Part shown: positions 52,956 through 60,900 of the stretch, one piece after another
Position numbering within the stretch: the first letter of the stretch is position 1
How the letters are laid out: the number at the start of each line of letters is the position of its first letter
Origin: Cellulomonas gilvus ATCC 13127
GTDB lineage: Bacteria; Actinomycetota; Actinomycetes; Actinomycetales; Cellulomonadaceae
NCBI RefSeq assembly: GCF_000218545.1
Contig: NC_015671.1
Coordinates: 186,001-250,000 of the forward strand
Direction of reading: 5' to 3'
DNA: 64,000 nucleotides
Notes under the pieces: model-generated
The model's database searches: none
Told to the model about the DNA's origin: nothing
What the model saw: the letters and a program-made list of their open reading frames with translations, nothing else
Position numbers and translations under genes: made by a program

Positions 52956-53734
52956 CCGTGGTTCCCGCCGGCACAGGCGCCGCCCCGGCCGGCCGGCCGC
53001 TGCTGCGGGCATCCGGGCTGGCGCGCGCCTTCGGCGACGAACGTGCGCTCGACGGCGTCGACCTGTCCGTGCGGGCAGGGGAGATCCACGCGCTCGTCGG
53101 GCTGAACGGCGCGGGCAAGTCCACCCTCATGCGCCTGGCGCTCGGGATGCTGCGGCCGGGTGCGGGGACCGTCGCCGTGCGGCACCCCGACGGCCGGATG
53201 CTGCCGCCCTGGCGGGCACCGAAGGAGCTGTGGGCCGGGGTCGGGCACCTCGTCGAGACGCCGAGCGCGTACCCGGAGCTGACGGTGGTGCAGGCGGTGA
53301 TCTGTGCCGCGCGCCTGCGCGGCCTGGAGCCGTCCGCGGCCGCCGCGGCCGCCGCGGACGTGGTCGACCGCCTCGCGCTCACGCACTGGGCCGGCCGGCG
53401 GGCCGGGGTGTTGTCGCTCGGCAACCGCCAGCGGCTCGGCCTGGCGTGCGCGAGCGTGCACCGTCCGGGCCTCCTGGTCCTCGACGAGCCGACCAACGCG
53501 CTCGACCCGTCGGGTGTGGTCGTCGTCCGGCGATGGCTGCGTGAGGCGCGTGACGCCGGTGCAGGGGTCCTGGTCTCCAGCCATCACCTCGACGAGGTGG
53601 CCCGCACGGCCGACCGGATCAGCGTCCTGCACCACGGGCGGGTGATCGGCGGGCTGCCTCCGGGTGGCGTCGACCTCGAGCGGCAGTTCTTCGCGATGGT
53701 GTACGCCGTCGATCAGGCGGAGGGCCGGGCATGA
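52952..53734 (+). CDS. ABC transporter ATP-binding protein
   Basis: A 260-residue ATPase subunit of a DrrA/CcmA-type exporter. Walker A is GLNGAGKST, the Q-loop lies near VGHLVETPSAYPELTVVQAV, Walker B is GLLVLDEPTNALDPSG, and the H-loop is VSSHHLDEV. The signature reads LSLGNRQRL, where LSGGQ is usual, with Leu-Gly-Asn in place of Gly-Gly-Gln as in several exporters of this subgroup. It starts with GTG overlapping the TetR stop and ends ATGA with the permease gene. Likely exports a drug, lipid or antibiotic-like molecule. Confidence 0.93.
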   Translation: MTVVPAGTGAAPAGRPLLRASGLARAFGDERALDGVDLSVRAGEIHALVGLNGAGKSTLMRLALGMLRPGAGTVAVRHPDGRMLPPWRAPKELWAGVGHLVETPSAYPELTVVQAVICAARLRGLEPSAAAAAAADVVDRLALTHWAGRRAGVLSLGNRQRLGLACASVHRPGLLVLDEPTNALDPSGVVVVRRWLREARDAGAGVLVSSHHLDEVARTADRISVLHHGRVIGGLPPGGVDLERQFFAMVYAVDQAEGRA

Positions 53735-54501
53735 TCCGCGCGGCGTGGGAGGTCGAGACCCTCAAGCTCCGGCGGTCGGCGGTCGCGCGGACCACGGCCG
53801 CCGTCCTGATTCTCGGCACCGGTGCGGCCACCGCGCTGTTCACCGCGGTGGGCCTCGGCGGCGGCGACGGGCAGATGGCCCTCAAGGTGCGACCGATGCT
53901 GCAGGGCGAGGGCTGGCACGCCTACCTCGGGATGCTCGCCCAGATCCTGTCGGTCGCGACGCTCCTCGCCGTGGGTGTCGTCGCCGCATGGACGGTCGGG
54001 CGTGAGTTCGCCGAGGGCACGGTCACCGGGCTGTGGGCGCTGCCCACCTCACCGGCGTCCGTGGTGCTCGCCAAGCTCGTTGCCGTCCTGGGCGGCGCGG
54101 TGCTGTGCGGGTTCGCGGCGGTGCTGGTCTCGATCCCCCTCGGATGTGCCATCGGGCTCGGGGCGCCCGGTGCCGACGCCGCGCGCGGTGCGGGCCGCGC
54201 GCTCGTCGTGACGCTGCTGACTGCGCTGCTGAGCCTCCCGGTCGCGTGGGTCGCGTCCCGCTGGCGGGGATACCTGCCGGGCGTCGGCGCGTTGCTCGGC
54301 CTGGTCGTGGTCACGCAGATCGCGACCGTGGCCGGAGCGGGCGCGTGGTTCCCGTGGGCCGCACCCGGCCTCTGGGCCGGGATGGGCGGGAGCGAGGCCG
54401 CCGCGGACGTGACCGGCCTCCAGCTGTGGGCGGCGGTGCCCGTCGGAGCCGTGGCTCTCGCGGCGACGACGATGTGGTGGTCACGCGCCGAGCTGTGCTG
54501 A
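53731..54501 (+). CDS. ABC-2-type transporter permease
   Basis: A 256-residue membrane protein with six hydrophobic segments: one near the N-terminus (VARTTAAVLILGTGAATALFT), then two pairs around GMLAQILSVATLLAVGVVAAWTVGREFAEGTVTGLWALP and AKLVAVLGGAVLCGFAAVLVSIPLG, and the final WAAVPVGAVALAATTMWW. The WTVGREFAEGTVTGLWALPTS loop is typical of ABC-2/DrrB-like permeases that dock the ATPase. It overlaps the ATPase gene by ATGA, so the two are coupled. Last gene of the TetR operon. Confidence 0.88.
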   Translation: MIRAAWEVETLKLRRSAVARTTAAVLILGTGAATALFTAVGLGGGDGQMALKVRPMLQGEGWHAYLGMLAQILSVATLLAVGVVAAWTVGREFAEGTVTGLWALPTSPASVVLAKLVAVLGGAVLCGFAAVLVSIPLGCAIGLGAPGADAARGAGRALVVTLLTALLSLPVAWVASRWRGYLPGVGALLGLVVVTQIATVAGAGAWFPWAAPGLWAGMGGSEAAADVTGLQLWAAVPVGAVALAATTMWWSRAELC

Positions 54502-54819
54502 GCCGGCTGGTCCGCCGCGCACCGGGCCACGCGACAGACGCTCGAGCCAGCTCACCCGTCCGGCCTCTCTGCCGCCGACGCGCTGCCCCGGCGCTGGCGC
54601 GTTCAGCTGCCCGTGGCGGACGGAGCGGCTAGAACCGACACAGGACGCGCGCGTTCCCGAGTCCGAGCTCGCCGTACGCGTCACCGCTGGGGTTGTGCTC
54701 GATGCGAAGCCCGGCGGCACGTCGCACGGGTCCACGCTCCCTCCGTCTGAGGTTCGTCCGCCCGACCGTAGTGCGCGCGGGCACGTGCGCGGGGCGATTC
54801 GAGCGGACGAGGCGGCCCC
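54502..54819. other. 318-bp gap without a confident gene
   Basis: Between the permease stop and the VOC stop. A minus-strand frame ends near 54629 with RIEHNPSGDAYGELGLGNARVL, which reads like the C-terminus of a real protein, but no start with family similarity is seen upstream, where it overlaps the VOC gene in another frame. It may be a remnant; no regulatory site is evident. Confidence 0.3.
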
Positions 54820-55182
54820 TCAGCCGACGCAGAGGCAGAACGGGTGACCCGCGGGGTCGAGGAACACGCGGAACGACTCGCCCGGCTGGTGCTCGGCCTT
54901 GGTCGCGCCCAGCGCGAGCACGGCTGCTTCGCCGGCGTCCAGGTCGTCGACGTCGAGGTCCAGGTGGAGCTGCTGCGGGACGTCCTGGCCCGGCCAGCGG
55001 GGCGGGGTGTACCCCTCGACCTTCTGGAACGCGAGGCTCTGGCCGTAGTCGGCCCGGATGTGCGCCCAGCTGCCGTCCTCCTCGGCCTCGACCGTCCAGT
55101 CGAGCAGGCGGGCGTAGAACGTGGCGAGCGAGGCGGGGTCCGGGCAGTCGAGGACCGTGACGGGGTAGCGCGCGATAGCCAT
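54820..55182 (-). CDS. VOC-family (glyoxalase/bleomycin-resistance-like) protein
   Basis: A 120-residue vicinal-oxygen-chelate protein. It begins ARYPVTVLDCPDPASLATFYARLLDW and continues GQSLAFQKVEGYTPPRWPGQDVPQQLHLDLDVDD, then DPAGHPFCLCVG, matching the subfamily in which a His and Glu pair may chelate a metal; here the second half has HLDLDV and FCLC, and not all metal ligands can be assigned. The substrate is unknown. TACCGT lies seven bases before the ATG and there is no ribosome binding site. Confidence 0.88.
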   Translation of the reverse strand: MAIARYPVTVLDCPDPASLATFYARLLDWTVEAEEDGSWAHIRADYGQSLAFQKVEGYTPPRWPGQDVPQQLHLDLDVDDLDAGEAAVLALGATKAEHQPGESFRVFLDPAGHPFCLCVG

Positions 55183-55189
55183 GCCGCCG

Positions 55190-55195
55190 ACGGTA
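55190..55195 (-). promoter_or_regulatory. -10 element TACCGT of the VOC gene
   Basis: Minus-strand TACCGT, seven bases (CGGCGGC), then ATG 55182. Confidence 0.4.
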
Positions 55196-55237
55196 GGCCC
55201 GCCCTCCGACACGCACGCATCGCGGATCCGGGAGGGC

Positions 55238-56032
55238 TCAGGCGCGGGGCGGGATCCGGAGGTACGGAACGCGCAGCGTCGGACGGAAGCCGAGCGCGAC
55301 CGCCAGGCGCAGCGATGCGACGTTGTCCTCACGGCACGACCACACGGGCGTCAGACCGCGGGCCAGCAGGTCCTCGATCATCGCCGCGGCAGCGGCGGCG
55401 GCCAGCCCGCGGCGGCGCCAGGCGGCGGCCGTCTCGATGCCGACCTCCACCTCGTCGGCCACGCGGTAGGACGTGAACGCGATCGCGCCCACGGTCTGCG
55501 CCGACGCGACCACCCAGCCGCCGCCGCGGGCCAGGAACGTGGGCGCGTCGGGCCAGAACCCGCTGGGCACCACGGCGCCGGGCAGCGTGAAGTCGGCCGC
55601 CGTCGCGGGGCGTGCGCGCCACCCGGACGGAGCCGTCAGCCCGAGCCGGGCCGCCGTGAAGGCCGCGCGGTCGAACGCGAAGTTGACGCGCGTGTGGGCC
55701 ACCACGCGGCCGGGGCCGGCGTGCTCGTCCAGCGGCACGGCCTCGAGCGCGGCCACCCAGTCGACGTCGCTGCGGGGGTCCACCTGCAGCCATTCGCCCG
55801 CGGTGCGTGAGCGCAGGTGGGCCAGCACGTGCTCCACGGCCTCGTCGACGGCCTCGCCCCACACCAGCGACATGCCGTACGGGTGCACGGCGTGGAACGC
55901 GCGGGGGTGGTCGTGCCGGTCTGACCACAGACCACCGGCGACGGTGCCCTCGACGACCGCCCGCGCGAAGCCGACGTTGAGGGGGACCGCGTCGAGCTCG
56001 CGCGCGGCGTGGCGGTGCAGCGGTGCGGGCAT
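55238..56032 (-). CDS. GNAT-family N-acetyltransferase (two-domain)
   Basis: A 264-residue protein. The N-terminal half (about 1-130, with HAVHPYGMSLVWGEAVDEAVEHVLAHL) resembles the first domain of the GNAT_acetyltr_2-like (PF12746) proteins. The C-terminal half carries the acetyl-CoA fold: EVEVGIETAAAWRRRGLAAAAAAAMIEDLL (R-R-G-L-A loop), then SCREDNVASLRLAVALGF. The substrate is unknown. GGAGG precedes the ATG. It is divergent from the membrane protein/XRE pair. Confidence 0.87.
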   Translation of the reverse strand: MPAPLHRHAARELDAVPLNVGFARAVVEGTVAGGLWSDRHDHPRAFHAVHPYGMSLVWGEAVDEAVEHVLAHLRSRTAGEWLQVDPRSDVDWVAALEAVPLDEHAGPGRVVAHTRVNFAFDRAAFTAARLGLTAPSGWRARPATAADFTLPGAVVPSGFWPDAPTFLARGGGWVVASAQTVGAIAFTSYRVADEVEVGIETAAAWRRRGLAAAAAAAMIEDLLARGLTPVWSCREDNVASLRLAVALGFRPTLRVPYLRIPPRA

Positions 56033-56115
56033 GTGCGGTCCTCCCGGTGTCGTCGCAGGTCAGGCTCGCACCCGTGCGGGAGGGGGGTGCCCGACGAAGG
56101 TCCCCGACGCCGAGC

Positions 56116-56135
56116 ATGTCAAAGATTGTTGACAC
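56116..56135. promoter_or_regulatory. Operator copy 1 overlapping the -35 of the membrane protein/XRE pair
   Basis: ATGTCAAAGATTGTTGACAC is an inverted repeat (TGTCAA and TTGACA). Its right half is the -35 element TTGACA (56129-56134), followed after 18 bp by TACGGT (56153-56158). A second copy lies 47 bp downstream. Confidence 0.7.
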
Positions 56136-56162
56136 GGCCTGTGCCGCGGTCCTACGGTCGGC

Positions 56163-56182
56163 ATGTCAAAGATTCTTCACAT
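56163..56182. promoter_or_regulatory. Operator copy 2 over the transcription start of the pair
   Basis: ATGTCAAAGATTCTTCACAT matches copy 1 in 17 of 20 positions and forms an imperfect inverted repeat. It covers the expected +1 and the region before ATG 56193. Two sites flanking a promoter suggest tight repression, probably by the small XRE protein of the same operon. Confidence 0.7.
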
Positions 56183-56192
56183 CGGAGCAGCC

Positions 56193-56714
56193 ATGCAGGA
56201 CGCGGTGCACGACCTCCCCGGCGACGACGAGCCGGTCCCCATGACCACCACCGAACGGTCGGTCTGGGCCTACCTGGTCGCGGTGGTGCTCACCTCCGGC
56301 GCGTACCTCCTCTACCTCGGGGTCCAGCTGGCGCGCACGCCCGCCCACGAGATCGAGTGGGTGGTCCCGATGCTGTGGACGCTGGGCGCGTCGGTGGTCG
56401 GCTCGATCCTGCTGACGATCGTCGGCACGATCGTCGGGAGCGTCACCGCGACGATCGGGCGGGCGGCCGCGGGGCGCACCGAGCACCACGCGCCCGTGGT
56501 CGAGTCCGGCACGGACGCGCGGGACGACGAGATCGGCCTGCGTGCCCACCGCGCGCACATCGGCGTCCTCGCGGCGGGGTTCGTCTGGGCGCTGGTGCTC
56601 GCGATGCTCGACGCCGACACGTTCTGGATCGGCAACCTGCTGTTCGTGGTCGGCACGGCGGGCGCGCTCGTCGAGACCACCACCAAGCTGCGGCTCTACC
56701 GGCGTGGCTTCTGA
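56193..56714 (+). CDS. Four-helix membrane protein paired with an XRE regulator
   Basis: A 173-residue integral membrane protein of unknown function. Four hydrophobic segments are seen: VWAYLVAVVLTSGAYLLYLGV, VPMLWTLGASVVGSILLTIVGTIVG, IGVLAAGFVWALVLAML and FWIGNLLFVVGTAGALV; the loop between the second and third is hydrophilic and acidic (VVESGTDARDDEIG). An in-frame ATG at 56163 lies inside operator copy 2; ATG 56193 has a GGAG ribosome binding site six bases upstream and is preferred. The stop overlaps the next start by TGATG. It resembles DUF2178-type membrane proteins that pair with small HTH regulators. Confidence 0.75.
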   Translation: MQDAVHDLPGDDEPVPMTTTERSVWAYLVAVVLTSGAYLLYLGVQLARTPAHEIEWVVPMLWTLGASVVGSILLTIVGTIVGSVTATIGRAAAGRTEHHAPVVESGTDARDDEIGLRAHRAHIGVLAAGFVWALVLAMLDADTFWIGNLLFVVGTAGALVETTTKLRLYRRGF

Positions 56715-56950
56715 TGGGCCCCAAGCCCACGCGCGTCACCAACCGGATCCGTGACCTACGGATCGAGCACGGAGAGCTCACCCAGGCCGAGCTGGCGCGG
56801 CGCATCGGGGTGACCCGCCAGACCGTCATCGCGATCGAGCACGGCCGCTACTCGCCGTCGCTCGAGCTCGCGTTCCAGATCGCGCACGTCCTGGGCCGTC
56901 CGCTGGACGACGTCTTCCAGTACGTCGCGCCCGACGAGACCGCCCGCTGA
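56714..56950 (+). CDS. Small XRE-family HTH regulator
   Basis: A 78-residue single-domain repressor. The HTH is TNRIRDLRIEHGELTQAELARRIGVTRQTVIAIEHGRYSPSLELAFQIAHVLG, ending FQYVAPDE, as in YgzD-like regulators that accompany small membrane proteins. The start overlaps the upstream stop, so it is translationally coupled to the membrane protein. The twin TGTCAA/TTGACA-type sites before the operon are the likely targets, giving autoregulation. Confidence 0.92.
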   Translation: MGPKPTRVTNRIRDLRIEHGELTQAELARRIGVTRQTVIAIEHGRYSPSLELAFQIAHVLGRPLDDVFQYVAPDETAR

Positions 56951-57086
56951 CCCGGGCCGCACGCACCCACTCCACGCACCCACCCCGCGCACCACCCCGG
57001 CGCCCGCGCCGCCACGCGAGCCGGTCCGGCCACGGTCGCCGTGACCGCCGTCCGTCATGCCCACCCATCGTCACCGGGAGCACCAC

Positions 57087-57785
57087 GTGAACGCACACCT
57101 GATCCGGACCGCCCGGCTCACCGGGCTCGCCTACCTGGGCCTCGCCGTGTTCGGCATGCTCGGCTACCTGGGGGTCCGGCAGCGGCTCTACGTCCCCGAC
57201 GACGCGACGGCGACCGCCGCCAACCTGGTCGACCACCAGACGCTCGCGCACGTCGGCACGGTCGCGGACCTGACCGTGGTGGTGTGCCAGGCGCTCGCCG
57301 CGATCGGCTTCCTCGCGCTGTACCGCCGGACCCACGCCGTGGCTGCGGCCGCGGTCGCCGCGTTCGGGCTCGTCAACGCGGTCCTGATCCTGGTGGCCAC
57401 CGTGTGCACCACCGCGGCCCTGCACGTCGCGCTCGCCGAGCCCGGCACGTACGCGCAGCCCGAGCAGGCCGTGCTGCTGCTGCACGACCTCGCGGAGCGC
57501 GCGTGGGGCCTCGGCGGCCTGTTCTTCGGGCTGTGGCTGGTGCCCATGGGTCTGCTCGTGCTGCGTTCCGGCCGGCAGCCGCGCCCGCTCGGCTGGGTCC
57601 TGGTCGCGGGGGGCGTCGGCTACGTGGTGAGCACGTACGTCACCGCGGTCGCGCCGGACCAGACGCTCGTGGCCACGGCGCTCACCGCCCTCGCGACCGT
57701 CGGCGAGGTCTGGATGGTCGGGTACCTCCTGTGGCGGGGGGTGCGGACGGGCGCACGCACGACGAGCGCGGCGATGGCGGGCTGA
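57087..57785 (+). CDS. DUF4386 family membrane protein
   Basis: A 232-residue membrane protein with about six hydrophobic segments. It starts NAHLIRTARLTGLAYLGLAVFGMLGYLGVRQRLYV and contains HVGTVADLTVVVCQALAAIGFLALYRRTH and LGGLFFGLWLVPMGLLVLRSG, all typical of DUF4386. The function is unknown. GGGAG six bases before GTG 57087 sets the start; an ATG at 57057 is in frame but lacks a ribosome binding site. Monocistronic, followed by the metallophosphoesterase gene 153 bp downstream. Confidence 0.85.
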   Translation: MNAHLIRTARLTGLAYLGLAVFGMLGYLGVRQRLYVPDDATATAANLVDHQTLAHVGTVADLTVVVCQALAAIGFLALYRRTHAVAAAAVAAFGLVNAVLILVATVCTTAALHVALAEPGTYAQPEQAVLLLHDLAERAWGLGGLFFGLWLVPMGLLVLRSGRQPRPLGWVLVAGGVGYVVSTYVTAVAPDQTLVATALTALATVGEVWMVGYLLWRGVRTGARTTSAAMAG

Positions 57786-57938
57786 GCCGCGCCCCGGGGG
57801 CGGCGGGCCCGCTCCGGACACGTGCGTCGGGGACTCGGCATCCGCAGGACACCCGCAGGTCGCCCGGGCGCGGGCAGCCGTTCATCCGTGCTGGTGAGGC
57901 TGCGCGGCGGACCACCCCCGACCCCGAAGCGAGTCCTC

Positions 57939-60900
57939 ATGCCCCCGCGCGCCCCCGGGGCGCGGCATCTCGCCGCGCTCGTCTCCGCGACCCTCGCCGT
58001 CACCACGCTCACCCTGGCCGCCCCCGCGGTGGCAGCACCGGACCTGCCGCCGCTGCTGATCACCGAGATCAACGTCGACTCCTCGAACCGCCCCAGCGCC
58101 ACGGGGACCAGCATCGACGCGTGGGAGTACGTCGAGGTCCACAACACCACGTCCGCGGCGATCGACCTGACCGCGGACGGGTACTCCGTGGTGTACCGCA
58201 GCGGGTCGACCGAGAAGGTGCTCACCGTGCCCGACGGGACGGTGGTGCCGGGCCACGGGACCGTGGTGCTGTGGGCGTACAACAGCGGCCTCTCGGGTGC
58301 GGCAGCGCTGTCCGACGACGACTTCCGCGCGTTCTACGCGGGCAAGGGCGTCACGGGCGACTACGCGCTGGTGCGCCTCACGGGCCAGGACGGCCTGAAC
58401 AACGGTGGCACGACGATGTGGCTGCGCCGGACGGTCGACGGCGTCACCTCGGACGTCGCGCAGGTGACGTGGACCGCCGCGGACAAGGGTGTGGACCTGC
58501 CCGTGCTGTTCGGCGTGCCGCCCCAGGGCAGCGCCGTGCAGCCCGTGTTCGCGCAGCAGCAGGCGCCCACCCCGGGCGTCGTCGTCCCGGAGCAGGTGGG
58601 TGCCACCGCCCCCGAGCCGGACCCGACCGGCGACCCGTCGACCGACCCGACCACAGACCCGTCGACCGAGCCGACCACCGAGCCGACGACGGAGCCGACG
58701 ACTGACCCGACCACCGACCCCACGACGGAGCCGACACCCGGCCCGACGCTCCCGCCCACCGACCCGGACCTGCACGCCCCGATCCTGCAGGTCACGGAGA
58801 TCGCCCCGGACACGGCCAACGTCGCAGGTGCCGACGCGTACGAGTTCGTGGAGGTCTACAACGGCTCCGACGCCCCGGTCGCGTTCGACGACTTCACGCT
58901 CGCGTACCTGTACGTGGACGCCAACGCGGTGCAGACCAGCTCGGCGCTGTGGCCCGCGACGCCCACGGACCCGGTGATCGCGCCGGGCGGGACGCTGGTG
59001 CTCTGGATCAAGAACGGCGCCAACGACGCGCTGCGCGCGGCGGACTTCAACGCGCAGTTCGGCACCGACCTGGTGCCGGGCACCGACCTGGTCGAGGTCC
59101 GCTCGGGCGGCATGGCCAACGCGGGCCCGCGCGGCATCCAGGTGATGACGAACACGGGTCAGGACGTGAGCCGCGCGTACTGGTTCACCGACGCGCAGAC
59201 CACCGCCACCACGGCGATCCAGTACGCGTGGAACCCGGCGCCCGGCGCGCACCTGTGGACGCCGAAGGACCCGACGGGCTCGGAGCAGACGCTCGTCGGC
59301 CTGGCCGCGCCGACGCCCGGCCGGGTCAGCCCGGGGCAGGTGCCCGCGGGCCTCGTCGCGACGCCGCAGGACCAGACGCCCCCGGTGGTCGAGGACCTGA
59401 CCGGCGGACCCGAGGCGCCGCAGGAGCCGGGTGCGCTGGACGTGCTGCTGGACGTCCAGGACGACCGGCAGGTGCGGACGGTCGCGCTCACGATCGACAC
59501 GGACGTGGACGAGCCGGTGACGCACCTGCTCCAGGCGAGCGCACCGCACCGGTACGCGTACGCGATCCCCGAGGTGGACCTGTACGGCAAGGAGTGGGTC
59601 GAGTACCGGGTCCGCGCGACCGACGGCACCCGGACCACCACGTTCGGCCCGGTCCGCGTGGACCTGCGTGACGGTGAGCCCGACCCGGTCCGGCTGGACG
59701 TGACCGAGGGCCAGCACGTGGGCGGCGAGACGCGCGTCGCGGCCACGACGGACGGCGACCCGGCCGCGCTGTCGCTCGCGATCGACGGCGAGCCGGTGGC
59801 CGCACCCGTGCCGTCGCTCGAGCGCGCGCCCGTGTTCGCGTTCGAGGCGACCAGCACGGACGCGTTCTTCCGGAACGGCATCAAGCTCGGCGACCAGGTG
59901 CTCACGGTCTTCGACGAGGGACTGTACGGCCGCACCGAGACGGTCACCGCGCAGGTGCCCGTGGAGCAGGTGCGGCAGGGCCGCGAGCTCACGGTCGGCA
60001 TCTACGCGGGCACCAAGGCGTGGCCGCAGCCGGACGTGAACGAGAACAACGACGACTTCTCTGGCAAGAACATGCGCCTGGCGCTGCCCGACGGCCGCGT
60101 GCTGCGGCCCACGTCCTGCGCCGTGGCGGGCGAGGCGGTCGGCGCCGAGCTCGCGACCGTGCCGTGCCCGGACCCCACCGAGGCGATCGGCTTCAAGGAC
60201 GCGACGCTCGTCTACATCCTGGCGACGTTCACGCTCCCGGACGACGCGTTCACGTCCCTGGCGCACACGTGGGACACGACCGCCACCACCGACGGCGCGC
60301 ACACGCTCACCGCCACGGCGGGCACGGGGTCGGACGCGACGCGCGTGACGCGCACGGTCGTCGTCGACAACACGGCCCCGCAGATCACGACCCCGCTGGT
60401 GGACGGCCGGCTGTACCGCGGCGCGTTCACGATCGACGCCTCCGCCACCGACGCGGGATCGGGTGTGGCCGCGCTCGACGCGACGCTGGACGGCGAGCCC
60501 GTCACGCTGCCGCACGCGACGTCCTCGCTCGCGCTCGAGACCGGCGACCACGTCGTCGTGCTGACCGCGCGTGACGCGCTGGGCAACCGGGCGAGCCGCA
60601 CGGTCACGTTCCGCACGCCCGACGAGCAGCCGGCCGCCGAGCAGCTGACGCCCGCGCCTGGCGCGCAGGTCCGCCCCGGCGGTGTGGTGCTGCAGGCGAC
60701 CCCGACGAGCCCCGAGGGTGACGCGCTCGACGTCGAGCTCCGCGAGGGGCACACGTTCGCGCCCGGCGACCCGGAGGTCACGGTCTCCTCGGGCAGCACC
60801 GGCGTCGCGGCGGGTGAGGACCTGGCCGGCACGCCGCTGGCCGCGCAGGACCTCGAGCGCCTGGTCGGCACGGACGGGCTGAGCGTCCCGGTGAGCTCGA

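Noticed and set aside
47704-54501. Integrated element at tRNA-Ser(GCT)
   Set aside because: No integrase gene and no repeat of the tRNA 3' end could be found downstream; the genes look like ordinary accessory loci.
58620-58750. Repetitive ACCGACCCGACC-like DNA as a satellite or replication element
   Set aside because: It encodes a Thr/Asp/Glu/Pro linker between two domains of a secreted protein, a common low-complexity spacer.
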